From Paracoccus shandongensis (GTDB lineage Bacteria; Pseudomonadota; Alphaproteobacteria; Rhodobacterales; Rhodobacteraceae): a stretch of DNA of 38,445 bases. This document shows, in pieces, positions 8,207 through 15,583 of this stretch. The position numbers and the translations under genes were made by a program. Location of the stretch: contig NZ_JAFLRK010000035.1 in NCBI RefSeq assembly GCF_017315735.1, positions 1 through 38,445 on the forward strand, written 5' to 3'. The notes beneath the pieces were generated by a model, which worked only from the letters and a program-made list of their open reading frames with translations, ran no database searches and had not been told where the DNA came from. Positions within the stretch are counted from its first letter, which is position 1; each line of letters starts with the position of its first letter.

Positions 8207-9922
8207 TCAGATGATGGAAAGCGGCGTTTCCGGCGCCCAGGCCTGGCCGATCAGGTCCAGCACGGCGCGCCACTGCACATGCGCGACCAGCTCGCCCTCG
8301 TCCGGCCAGGCGACGCAGCGCCAGCCGGGATACAGGGCGCAGTATTCAAGCGCGGTCTCGAAGGGCGCGTTGCCGTCCTGCTCGCCATGGATCAGGGTGA
8401 CGGGACAGGCGACATGGCCCAGATCCCCGGGCCAGTCCTCGTGGAACAAGGGCAGTTCGGTGCAAAAGGCGGTTTCCGACCAGGGCTCGGCGAAAAATGT
8501 CTTGTCCACCCCGTCGCGGAAGGCCGCGGCGACCTCGGGGTCGGCCATGGCGCGGGCGTCGGCGGGGATGCGCGCCAGGATCCCGCGCAGATAGCGTTCC
8601 AGCCCATAGGTCGATATGACGACCCTCATGCTGCGGATCAGGAAGGGCAGCACCCTGGGGCTGTAGCGGGCGCAGGTGCGGGTGAAGCGCGCGATGGGGA
8701 TCAGGCGGCGGTATTGCGTGTCGTTCAGGATCGGAAAGCCCGCGCCGATGGCGAAGACGGCCCGCACAAGGTCCGGCGCGGCCCGCGCCAGCATCAGCGC
8801 GATGCGGATGTCGTGGCCGGGGGCGACCACCACCGCCGATCGCAGGCGCAACTGGCGCATCAGCGCGCGCAGGTCGGCCACGGCGATGTCGAAGGGGTGG
8901 CTGCCCGGCGGGACGGGATCGCTGCCGCAATAGCCTGCGCGAAAGGGCACCATCACCCGCAGCCTGCGCCGGGCCATGTCGGCCTCGGCCGCGCGCGGCA
9001 GGCGCCACAGGCCATAGTTCGACTGCATCCAGATCACCGGCCGCCCGGCGGGATCGCCGAAGCTCAGCACCTCCAGCCGCCGCCCGTCCGGCATCCGGTG
9101 GAACCGCTGGTGGGGCGCGGGCGCGGCGAGGGGGCGCGGGGGTTCGGCTCCCGCCGGGACCGACTGCGCCAGCACCATCGCCAGGCGCATCAGTTCCGCC
9201 TGGCTGCGGGCGCCGGTCTTTTGCAGCACCGCGTGCAGCTGCGACCGCACGGTGCCCGCGCCGCGCCCCGTGGCGGCGGCGATCCCCGCGACGGTGCCGC
9301 CCCCGGCCAGCCTGCGCATCACCTCGGTCTCGGCCCCGGTCAGCCTGAAGACCCGCGCCAGAAGATCGGACACCCCGGGGGGCCAGGCGAACTCGCTGGT
9401 CACGGCCAGCACATGGCGGCGGCTGCCCGTGTGCGGCATGGCCTTCAGATGCACCAGGACCGCATGGTCGAAGCCTGCCGGACAAAGCCGCAGGATATCG
9501 TCGGCGGGGGTTCCGGCCGCGATCTGCGCCAGGCGCGTCGTCAGGATGTCCATGTCGGCGGCGTCCAGCGCCATCCGGCGGACCGAGCCGCCGGGGCACA
9601 GGCCGAACAGCCGGGCGGCCCCGTCGTTCGAGGCGACGACCGTCCCGTCCCCCGCCAGCACCATCGCCGCCCCCAGCATCGCCGACAACAGGTCGTTGGC
9701 CCGGCGCAACTCGGCCGCCTGCAACTGTTCCAGGATCTGCAGCACCCCGGCGATCTGGTGGGCAAAGGCGGGGCCCGCGAATTCCGCAAGGCGCGGCTGG
9801 CTCATGCCCGCGCGTTCCATCTGCGCGTCCCAGAGGGTGATCAGCTCATCGACACGCTCGGGACTGACCGAGGCATCCAGAAGATGCTCGACCAGTTGCC
9901 AGGATCGAACCCTGTCCTCCAT
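8207..9922 (-). CDS. LuxR-type regulator fused to an alpha/beta-hydrolase domain
   Basis: A protein of about 571 residues with three parts. A PAS-like sensor region lies at about residues 75-180 (MVLAGDGTVVASNDGAARLF). A LuxR-type helix-turn-helix lies at about 192-250 (LTGAETEVMRRLAGGGTVAGIA, then GTVRSQLHAVLQKTGARSQAEL). An alpha/beta-hydrolase fold runs from about 280 to the end. At the nucleophile elbow, where Gly-x-Ser-x-Gly is usual, it has G-H-D-I-R (369-373), so the nucleophile would be Asp or the domain may be catalytically dead. An acid-loop motif HGEQDG and a late His (ELVAHVQW) are present. Start at ATG 9922 was chosen for its AAGGGGGG ribosome site. An in-frame ATG at 9949 lacks one. 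It probably acts as a transcription factor that senses a small molecule. The target is unknown, and the adjacent RTX gene is one candidate. Confidence 0.8.
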   Translation of the reverse strand: MEDRVRSWQLVEHLLDASVSPERVDELITLWDAQMERAGMSQPRLAEFAGPAFAHQIAGVLQILEQLQAAELRRANDLLSAMLGAAMVLAGDGTVVASNDGAARLFGLCPGGSVRRMALDAADMDILTTRLAQIAAGTPADDILRLCPAGFDHAVLVHLKAMPHTGSRRHVLAVTSEFAWPPGVSDLLARVFRLTGAETEVMRRLAGGGTVAGIAAATGRGAGTVRSQLHAVLQKTGARSQAELMRLAMVLAQSVPAGAEPPRPLAAPAPHQRFHRMPDGRRLEVLSFGDPAGRPVIWMQSNYGLWRLPRAAEADMARRRLRVMVPFRAGYCGSDPVPPGSHPFDIAVADLRALMRQLRLRSAVVVAPGHDIRIALMLARAAPDLVRAVFAIGAGFPILNDTQYRRLIPIARFTRTCARYSPRVLPFLIRSMRVVISTYGLERYLRGILARIPADARAMADPEVAAAFRDGVDKTFFAEPWSETAFCTELPLFHEDWPGDLGHVACPVTLIHGEQDGNAPFETALEYCALYPGWRCVAWPDEGELVAHVQWRAVLDLIGQAWAPETPLSII

Positions 9923-9968
9923 GGCGCCCCCCTTGGGAAAGTGTCCCACCGACGGGCCGCCCGATCAA

Positions 9969-9994
9969 CCGCCCATGGGGGCGGCCATGGGCGG
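9969..9994 (-). terminator. Hairpin after the RTX gene
   Basis: A perfect 10-bp inverted repeat (CCGCCCATGG / CCATGGGCGG) with a 6-base loop begins 2 bases beyond the RTX stop codon and precedes the LuxR-hydrolase gene. There is no T-run, so it may act as a weak or factor-dependent terminator or protect the RNA 3' end. Confidence 0.5.
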
Positions 9995-9996
9995 CC

Positions 9997-10503
9997 TTAG
10001 GCCAGAAGATCCGACAGGGCCATGGCGTTCGGTCCCGCGACGCCCCATCCCGTCGGCTCGTCCACACCCAGCAGGACGATGGTGCCCGAATTGCTCAGGG
10101 TCAGGATCGTGTCGGTGTCGCCGTCCCCATCCACGTCCTTCCAGCGGCTTGCGCTGACCCGCAATCCGCCGCCAAGCACCAGCCGATCCTCGCCGACCGT
10201 AAAGTCCCGGACCGTATCGGCCGAGGGGCCGTCGGCTGCGCGGAAGATGAAGTAATCCGCGTCCGACCCGCCTGCCAGAAGATCGGCCCCCGACCCGCCC
10301 CAAAGCCGGTCGCTGCCCGCCGCGCCGCGCAGATGGTCGCTGCCCGACCCCCCGTCCAGCCTGTCGTCCCCGTATCCGCCGTAAAGGTAATCGGCCCCGT
10401 CCAGCCCGAAGATCCTGTCCGCGCCGTCGCCGCCCCACAGAAGATCCCTGCTGTTCGTTCCCGTCAACCTGCCGCCCGCATCCTGCGCAAACCTGATCGC
10501 CAT
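9997..10503 (-). CDS. Short RTX (haemolysin-type calcium-binding repeat) protein
   Basis: 168 residues. A run of glycine/aspartate nonapeptides (GGxGxDxLx type) spans about residues 15-88, for example WGGDGADRIFGLDGADYLYG and YGDDRLDGGSGSDHLRG. These repeats bind calcium and fold as a beta-roll in type I secreted proteins. After them come DTVRDFTVGEDRLVL, a calcium-loop-like DVDGDGDTDT and a hydrophobic end (MALSDLLA) that could be the uncleaved C-terminal secretion signal. No N-terminal enzymatic domain is present, so it is an RTX domain alone. Start at ATG 10503 is chosen for AGGAGG 5 bases upstream. No HlyB/HlyD exporter genes are in the window. Confidence 0.85.
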   Translation of the reverse strand: MAIRFAQDAGGRLTGTNSRDLLWGGDGADRIFGLDGADYLYGGYGDDRLDGGSGSDHLRGAAGSDRLWGGSGADLLAGGSDADYFIFRAADGPSADTVRDFTVGEDRLVLGGGLRVSASRWKDVDGDGDTDTILTLSNSGTIVLLGVDEPTGWGVAGPNAMALSDLLA

Positions 10504-10603
10504 CGCAGCCTCCTGTTGCCTGAAGCCTCTGGATGGGCCGACGGTGATCCCCCGTTTCAGGGCGCGCATCCATCAGATGATAGAGACGCCTTGCCTTTCC
10601 TCA

Positions 10604-10780
10604 TGCGGAAATGCCGTTCGCGCCCGGGGCCGCCTGCACGGACGCGGGCTGGACCCCCAGGCCGATCAGCAGCGTGTTGCTCCGGGTCAGCACCAGCACG
10701 ATCATGCCGGTTTCCAGCGTCACGATCAGCGGATGGATCTCCAGCCCGCGCGACAGCGCGCCAGTGAGCGCGCCGCTACG
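10604..10780 (-). pseudogene. Remnant of a ribose-type ABC permease
   Basis: The minus strand reads GALTGALSRGLEIHPLIVTL, the conserved loop of RbsC-type sugar permeases, and then jumps to RSNTLLIGLGVQPASVQ, which resembles the family's C-terminal part. It is followed by unrelated residues and a stop. Most of the roughly 320-residue family length is missing. It is the last of three transporter scraps in a row. Confidence 0.65.
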
Positions 10781-10784
10781 CAGG

Positions 10785-10955
10785 ATTGTCAGCGTCAGGT
10801 CGGTCAGGATCAGCACGCGGGGATCGCGGGCGACCGCACGGGCCAGCACGACCAGTTGCTGCGCGGCCAGGGGCAGCGTGCCCGCCGGGGCGTCAAGGTC
10901 GATGGAGGTGCGGGCGAACCGGGCCAGCACGGCGGCGGCCCGGTGGCGGTGACGG
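10785..10955 (-). pseudogene. Remnant of a ribose-type ABC ATPase
   Basis: The minus strand reads RAAAVLARFARTSIDLDAPA and then GTLPLAAQQLVVLARAVARD, followed by PRVLILTDLTLTIL. This is the signature and Walker B region of RbsA-type ATPases, although the usual DEPT is altered to TDLT. Walker A and everything upstream are missing. It is fused in frame to the permease scrap, consistent with deletion. Confidence 0.65.
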
Positions 10956-10974
10956 ACCCCGCCGCCGGGACGAA

Positions 10975-11140
10975 GGGGATGCCCGCGCCGCGCGCCGCCT
11001 TGATGGCGTCGTCAAGCCCGGTGGCCACAGTCCTTGTCGATGAAGGACCGGATCTGGTTGGTCTGCTGGCCCACGTCTTTGTTGAAATCCGACACGGCGA
11101 ACTCCGACACGACGCCTTCGGCGATCAGCCCCCGACCGGC
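10975..11140 (-). pseudogene. Remnant of a sugar ABC periplasmic binding protein
   Basis: The minus strand reads EFAVSDFNKDVGQQTNQIRS, then FIDKDC, breaks, and resumes in another frame as TGLDDAIKAARGAGIPFV. Both pieces match the first lobe of RbsB-type sugar-binding proteins. The pieces lie in order before the ATPase and permease scraps, so this was a binding protein-ATPase-permease operon. Confidence 0.6.
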
Positions 11141-11162
11141 GCAGATCAGGGGTGACGCCCAG

Positions 11163-12296
11163 TCACCGTGCCGCAAAACTGTCCCGGAACAGGCGGTTGA
11201 TGTCGTCAATCACCGGGCCTGCGCCGTCCCACGCCGTCAGTCCGTCGGTGACGCGCTGCGCGGCGGCCTGCTGGAAGGCCATGGCGCCGTCGTGCCGGGG
11301 GCGCAGCCAGGCCCCCTCATGGGTGGCGCGGGTCGCGCGATAGGTGTCGGCGGTGGCGGCATTGACGCGGTCGTCCTCCCACGCCGCAGCCAAGCCGGGC
11401 TGGCCGCCGGACGCGGCATAGGGGCCGGTCTGCGCCTCGGGGCCCGCGATCCAGTAGGCGAAGTCCATCGCGGCCTCGCGGTGATCCGAGAAGGCCGAGA
11501 CCGCGATCCCCGTCCCGCCAAGCGCGGATCCGACCGGGCCGCCCGTGCCCGCCACCGGCATGTCGGCAAAGCGGATCTGGTTCGGCCGGAACCCCGGGAT
11601 CGCATAGCTGACATAGCAATAGATCAGCGGCGCGCAGGCGATGGGGGATCCGGGGCGGGCCATCTCCTCGAAGACGGCGATGGGGTCCATGCCTGCGCAG
11701 GCGGGATCCACCAGGTCGGCCAGGCCGCGCAGCATCTGCCAGACGGCGGCCCCGGCCTGCGGGCCGATCAGTTGGTCCCCCGTGACCTGGCAGGGCGTCC
11801 CCAGGTTGCCCGCCAGCGAATACAGGCACATCAGCGAATGCGGCGGACGCAGGGGCAGCATCACGCGGCCTTCGCGCGCAAGGTCCATGACCTGCTTCCA
11901 GGTCGCGGGCGCGCGGTCCAGCAGGTCGGGCCGCCAGGCCAGGACCTGCGTGGCGGCGTCGATGGGAAAGCCCCATTGCCGCCCCTGCCAGCGATAGCTG
12001 GGAAAGGACGGCCCCACGCTGCCCGCCGCCAGGGCGGCGAACTCGGCCTCTCGCCCCGGCACGTCCAGGGGCGCAAGGCAGGTCTCGCGCGTGATCTGGC
12101 CGACATGGGGATGGTCGATGACGATCAGGTCATAGGCGCGGGCCAGATCCTCGACCGGATAGCTTTCAAAATCCTGAAGCGAGCGTTGGTCCCAATCGAT
12201 CCGCACGCCCGTCCGGTCCGCCCAGAGGGCCGAACAGGCCACCATCGGATCATGGCCCCGCGGATGGTTCCAGGTCATGCCCTTCAGGACCGTCAC
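11163..12296 (-). CDS. Solute-binding-protein-like protein without a signal peptide
   Basis: 377 residues with the look of a family 1 extracellular solute-binding protein. It shows LIVIDHPHVGQITRETCLAPLD near the first hinge, QWGFPIDAATQVLAWRPDLL, then ATWKQVMDLA, and the late GGTGIAVSAFSDHREAAMDFAYWI, typical of the second lobe. The likely start is GTG 12296, which overlaps the CoA-transferase stop (GTGA), so translation is coupled. The N-terminus VTVLKGMTWNHPRGHDPMVA has no hydrophobic leader or Tat motif, and reading further upstream in frame runs inside the CoA-transferase gene. No permease or ATPase is linked. It may be a cytoplasmic ligand-binding partner. An alternative is a missed secretion route or a wrong start. 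Confidence 0.75.
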   Translation of the reverse strand: MTVLKGMTWNHPRGHDPMVACSALWADRTGVRIDWDQRSLQDFESYPVEDLARAYDLIVIDHPHVGQITRETCLAPLDVPGREAEFAALAAGSVGPSFPSYRWQGRQWGFPIDAATQVLAWRPDLLDRAPATWKQVMDLAREGRVMLPLRPPHSLMCLYSLAGNLGTPCQVTGDQLIGPQAGAAVWQMLRGLADLVDPACAGMDPIAVFEEMARPGSPIACAPLIYCYVSYAIPGFRPNQIRFADMPVAGTGGPVGSALGGTGIAVSAFSDHREAAMDFAYWIAGPEAQTGPYAASGGQPGLAAAWEDDRVNAATADTYRATRATHEGAWLRPRHDGAMAFQQAAAQRVTDGLTAWDGAGPVIDDINRLFRDSFAAR

Positions 12297-13453
12297 AACC
12301 CGAACTCCTTGCGGATGGCGGCGCTGTGGGCGCCGATCAGGGGGGCCGCGTCCCGCACGCGGGGGCGCTGGCCGTCCAGGCGCAGCGGCAGGCGGGTGGT
12401 GCGGATCGACACGCCGTCGCCGCGCGTCACGGTTTGCAGCATGTCCAGCGCCGCAAACCCCTCGGACGCCATCAGTTCCGGCCAGTCCAGCACCTTGGCG
12501 CACCAGATGTCCGCAGGCTCCAGCACGGCCAGCCAGTCGTCCACGGTCCGCGTGGCCACAGTGGCGGCGATCAGGCGCTTGATCTTGTCGCGTTCGGTGA
12601 ACCAGCTTGCGGGGTCGTCGCGATAGGGGGCCAGGTCCGCGATCCCCATCAGGTCGGCCAGCTTCGCGATGGGCGTCATGGCGATGGCCAGGAACCCGTC
12701 ACGGGCCTGGTAAACGCCGTAAGGCGCCGACAGATAGGCGTGCGCGCTGCGGAAGGACGACCGGCGCGGGGGGCGTTCGCCGTCGTTCAGATAGGTGGTC
12801 AGAACCTCGAACTGGAAATCGACCAGCACTTCCAGCAGGCTGGTCTGCACCTGCATCCCCGTCCCGGACACCCCGCGCCGCACCAGCGCCGCCAGGATCC
12901 CCTGGCAGGCGGCCGCGCCCGCCAGCATGTCGGCGATGGCCAGGCCAAAGGGCACCGGGCCCTGATCCTCGTCCCCGTTCAGCCACATGGCGCCCGACCG
13001 CGCCTGCGCCAGCAGATCCTGCCCCGGCCGCGCGACCCAGGGCCCCTCATCGCCATAGCCCGAAATCGAGGCATAGACGAGGCGCGGGTTGATCGCCCGC
13101 ACCGCATCGTAATCCAGGCCCAGCCGTTCGATGACCCCGGGCCGGAAGTTCTGGATCAGCACGTCCGCCTGGCCGATCAGCCGCTTCAGCGCCCCCAGGT
13201 CGGCGGGGTTCTTGAGGTCGATGGCCAGGCTTTCCTTGCCCCGGTTGATGGCGTGGAAAATGGTCGAATCCCCGCCGATTTCCGTGTCCGACAGATACAG
13301 GCGGCGCGACAGGTCGCCCCCGTCGGGGCGTTCGATCTTGATGACGCGGGCGCCCATGTCCGCCAGCCGCAGCGAACAATAGGGCCCCGACAGGAACTGG
13401 CTCATGTCCAGCACGGTCAGGCCGTCCAAAGGCAGGCTTGCGAGATCACTCAA
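12293..13453 (-). CDS. CaiB/BaiF-type (class III) CoA-transferase
   Basis: 386 residues of the class III CoA-transferase family, which moves CoA between carboxylic acids. It starts with the characteristic LPLDGLTVLDMSQFLSGPYC, followed by LADMGARVIKIERPDGGD. The conserved block FHAINRGKESLAIDLKNP is present, as is QNFRPGVIERLGLDYDAV. The catalytic Asp expected after the G-x-P region fits GLAIADMLAGAAACQGILAAL. Start is TTG 13453 with GGAGAG 7 bases upstream. The longer frame upstream reads through promoter DNA. The substrate acid is unknown. The gene is coupled to the solute-binding-like gene and lies directly downstream of the IclR gene with its own promoter region. Confidence 0.88.
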   Translation of the reverse strand: MSDLASLPLDGLTVLDMSQFLSGPYCSLRLADMGARVIKIERPDGGDLSRRLYLSDTEIGGDSTIFHAINRGKESLAIDLKNPADLGALKRLIGQADVLIQNFRPGVIERLGLDYDAVRAINPRLVYASISGYGDEGPWVARPGQDLLAQARSGAMWLNGDEDQGPVPFGLAIADMLAGAAACQGILAALVRRGVSGTGMQVQTSLLEVLVDFQFEVLTTYLNDGERPPRRSSFRSAHAYLSAPYGVYQARDGFLAIAMTPIAKLADLMGIADLAPYRDDPASWFTERDKIKRLIAATVATRTVDDWLAVLEPADIWCAKVLDWPELMASEGFAALDMLQTVTRGDGVSIRTTRLPLRLDGQRPRVRDAAPLIGAHSAAIRKEFGL

Positions 13454-13487
13454 CCCGGTCTCTCCCCAGGCATTGGCATTTCGTTGG

Positions 13488-13506
13488 TAAATGACACTTT
13501 CATTTA
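13488..13506. promoter_or_regulatory. Perfect inverted repeat upstream of the CoA-transferase gene
   Basis: TAAATGA, 5 bases, TCATTTA. The site is AT-rich in a GC-rich setting and lies 35 bases upstream of the TTG start. Position and symmetry suit a dimeric regulator site, and the IclR protein encoded next door is the natural candidate. That assignment is inference. Confidence 0.55.
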
Positions 13507-13546
13507 TGGAATGTTTAGGCAAGCGCCAATATGGGCGCGGCGCATG

Positions 13547-13574
13547 AAAATGCCCCGGCCGCAAGGACCGGGGC
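13547..13574 (-). terminator. Terminator after the IclR gene
   Basis: On the minus strand, a 7-bp stem (GCCCCGG / CCGGGGC) with a 9-base loop is followed by A-TTTT, 22 bases beyond the IclR stop. It separates iclR transcription from the CoA-transferase promoter. Confidence 0.65.
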
Positions 13575-13595
13575 GAAGGGCATGTCGGCAAGGCG

Positions 13596-14363
13596 TCAGG
13601 CGGATGCGGGACTGCGCGAGATTTCCTGCCCCGTGGCGATCAGCATCTTCAGCACGGTTCTGCGGTCCAGGGCGTCGGGGCGGTCCAGACGCGCGACAAA
13701 GGGACAAGTCAGCGCGGCCAGCACCCCGCCGTTCGCATCCAGGATCGGCACCGACAAGTTCCAGACGGCGGGGGTCTGCTGGCTTTCCATGGCCTCGTAT
13801 CCCTTGGCGCGCACGGCGGCCAGGCGCGCCTCCAGGTCGGGCGGGGGGGTCTCGAAGGGCAGGGCCTCGTGTTCCTGGAACATCAGCGCGCGCTCCTCGG
13901 CCGAGGCATGGGCCAGGATCACGTGCCCCGAGCCGGAATTGACCAGCCCGATCCGCGCGCCCACGCGGATCGTCAGGCCCCAGTATCCTGCCGCCTCGAC
14001 CTGCGCGATGACCACCAGGTCGCCCCGGTCATAGCGGACCAGGTGGCAGGCCTGTTCGGCCTTGTTGGTGAAACGGCGCATGGGGGGCATCGCCTGCCCG
14101 ACCAGGCGGCGGATCGGCGGGCTTTGATGGGCCAGCAAGAACAGCTTCATGGTCAGGGCATAGCTGTCGCCTTCGCGCGCAACATAGCCGCGCCGGGCCA
14201 GGCGGTCCAGCATCCGGTAAAGCTCGGTCGGGCTGCGGTCCAGGGCCTGCGCGATCTCCTTCAGGGTCATGCCCTGTTCGGATGCGGCCAGCAGTTCCAG
14301 CATGTCCAGCCCCTTGTCCAGCGCGGGGGCGCGATAGCGGCCTTCTTCTTCGGGGTCGGACAT
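13596..14363 (-). CDS. IclR-family transcriptional regulator
   Basis: 255 residues. The N-terminal winged helix-turn-helix lies at about residues 15-75 (ALDKGLDMLELLAASEQGMT, LKEIAQALDRSPTELYRMLD, RLARRGYVAREGD). The C-terminal effector-binding domain includes HLVRYDRGDLVVIAQVEAAG, NSGSGHVILAHASAEERALM and the late NLSVPILDANGGVLAALTCP. Start at ATG 14363 with AAGGAA about 5 bases upstream. It faces a beta-propeller lactonase gene across a region with a 24-bp palindrome, and the CoA-transferase pair follows it. It probably controls both and itself. The effector is unknown. Confidence 0.9.
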   Translation of the reverse strand: MSDPEEEGRYRAPALDKGLDMLELLAASEQGMTLKEIAQALDRSPTELYRMLDRLARRGYVAREGDSYALTMKLFLLAHQSPPIRRLVGQAMPPMRRFTNKAEQACHLVRYDRGDLVVIAQVEAAGYWGLTIRVGARIGLVNSGSGHVILAHASAEERALMFQEHEALPFETPPPDLEARLAAVRAKGYEAMESQQTPAVWNLSVPILDANGGVLAALTCPFVARLDRPDALDRRTVLKMLIATGQEISRSPASA

Positions 14364-14398
14364 CGCTTTTCCTTCAAAGGCTGGGCAGGGATGCTTGA

Positions 14399-14422
14399 CG
14401 ATTGACCCCTTGGGGTCAATCG
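14399..14422. promoter_or_regulatory. 24-bp palindrome in the IclR/lactonase divergent promoter
   Basis: Two perfect 11-base arms, CGATTGACCCC and GGGGTCAATCG, flank a central TT. The site lies 36 bases from the IclR start and 41-64 bases before the lactonase ATGs. It has no T-run and sits upstream of both genes, so an operator for the IclR dimer is more likely than a terminator. Confidence 0.65.
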
Positions 14423-14462
14423 CGTTCAAGTGCAATCGTCGTTTTCACGGATGGAACGCAAG

Positions 14463-15545
14463 ATGGCGCGGAACCTGCTTCTGTTCGTCGGCACGCTGAA
14501 CCGCGAGACGCCCTATTTCCAGGGCGCGCGCGGGAACGGGCTGCGCGTCCTTTCCCTGGACGAGGCGACGCTGGAGGCACGGGATCTGGCCGGATGGCCG
14601 CATGTGGAAAACCCGACCTTCCTGTCGGTGACGCCCAACGGCGCCCGCATCTATGCCAATTCCGAGGTGGCCGAATGGCGCGAAGGGCTGGTGACCGCCC
14701 TGGCCTTCGACCGCGCGGCGGGGCGGCTGGAGTACCTGAACTGCCAGCCGACGCTGGGCAGCATCGCCGCGCATAACGTCCTGTCGCGCGACGGGCGGCG
14801 CCTGTTCGTCGTCAACTATACCGTGGGCGAGGGCGGGCCGGACCAGTCGCTTGCGATGTTCGACCTGCTGCCGGACGGGCGGCTGTCGCCCGCCACCGCC
14901 AGCGCCGCCCACAGGGGCCGGGGCCCGGATCCGCAGCGGCAGGAACGCGCCCATGCCCACAGCCTGGCCGAGATGCCCGGCGGGCTGCTGGTCGTCGCCG
15001 ACCTGGGCTGCGACCGGCTGGTCAGCTATCGCGCCACAGGCAACGGATTGCAGCGGATCGCGGAAACGGCAACCGCGCCCGGCGCGGGGCCGCGTCACAT
15101 GGCCACCTTCGGGCATCTGGTCTTCACCGTGAACGAACTGGATTCGACCGTGACCGCCCACAGGCTGGATCCCGGCACCGGCGCGCTGGCCCCCATCGAC
15201 GTGCAGCCCACGGTCCCCGAACAGGCGCGGTCCGGGAACCATTGCTCGGACATCGCGGTCACGGGCGACGGGCGGTTCCTGTATGCGGGCAACCGGGGGC
15301 ATGACAGCGTGGCCGTCTTCGCGGTCGAGGGCACGGGGCACCTGAGGCCCTGCGGCACGGTGCCGTCCGGCGGGCGGACGCCCCGCAACCTGGCCCTGAC
15401 GCCATCGGGCCGTCACCTGCTGGTCGCCAACCAGAACAGCGACCGCATCAGCATCCTGGCCCGCGATGCCGGTACCGGCGCGCTGACCGACACGGGACAG
15501 GGCATCGCCATCGGCACCCCGATGTGCCTGAAATTCGCCGCCTGA
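14463..15545 (+). CDS. Beta-propeller lactonase family protein
   Basis: 360 residues of the 6-phosphogluconolactonase (Pgl/YbhE)-like seven-bladed propeller family, which includes lactonases and muconate-cyclase-like enzymes. Typical blocks are LLLFVGTLNRETPYFQ, NPTFLSVTPNGARIYANSE, AHNVLSRDGRRLFVVNY, PGAGPRHMATFG and the closing RTPRNLALTPSGRHLLVANQ. No signal peptide is seen, so it is cytoplasmic. ATG 14463 fits the family N-terminus. ATG 14451 and GTG 14430 are alternatives, none with a strong ribosome site. It is divergent from the IclR gene. It may hydrolyse a sugar lactone for the neighbouring catabolic genes, but the substrate is unproven. Confidence 0.85.
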   Translation: MARNLLLFVGTLNRETPYFQGARGNGLRVLSLDEATLEARDLAGWPHVENPTFLSVTPNGARIYANSEVAEWREGLVTALAFDRAAGRLEYLNCQPTLGSIAAHNVLSRDGRRLFVVNYTVGEGGPDQSLAMFDLLPDGRLSPATASAAHRGRGPDPQRQERAHAHSLAEMPGGLLVVADLGCDRLVSYRATGNGLQRIAETATAPGAGPRHMATFGHLVFTVNELDSTVTAHRLDPGTGALAPIDVQPTVPEQARSGNHCSDIAVTGDGRFLYAGNRGHDSVAVFAVEGTGHLRPCGTVPSGGRTPRNLALTPSGRHLLVANQNSDRISILARDAGTGALTDTGQGIAIGTPMCLKFAA

Positions 15546-15553
15546 TGAAGGCC

Positions 15554-15576
15554 GGGGGCAGCCGCCCCCTGCCCCC
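15554..15576. terminator. Hairpin between convergent lactonase and FAH genes
   Basis: An 8-bp perfect stem (GGGGGCAG / CTGCCCCC) with a 7-base loop lies 8 bases after the lactonase stop and 8 bases before the end of the FAH gene. It is followed by a long C-run rather than T-run. A bidirectional barrier is plausible. Confidence 0.5.
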
Positions 15577-15583
15577 CCCCCCT

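Noticed and set aside
8126..10000. Plus-strand open frame of about 620 codons opposite the LuxR-hydrolase gene
   Set aside because: Antisense shadow; the minus-strand gene has clear domains and a ribosome site.
15572..15582. Run of about 11 C as a possible phase-variable tract
   Set aside because: It lies between two convergent stop codons and is not in a coding frame or promoter; more likely part of the hairpin region, and a possible base-calling weak spot.
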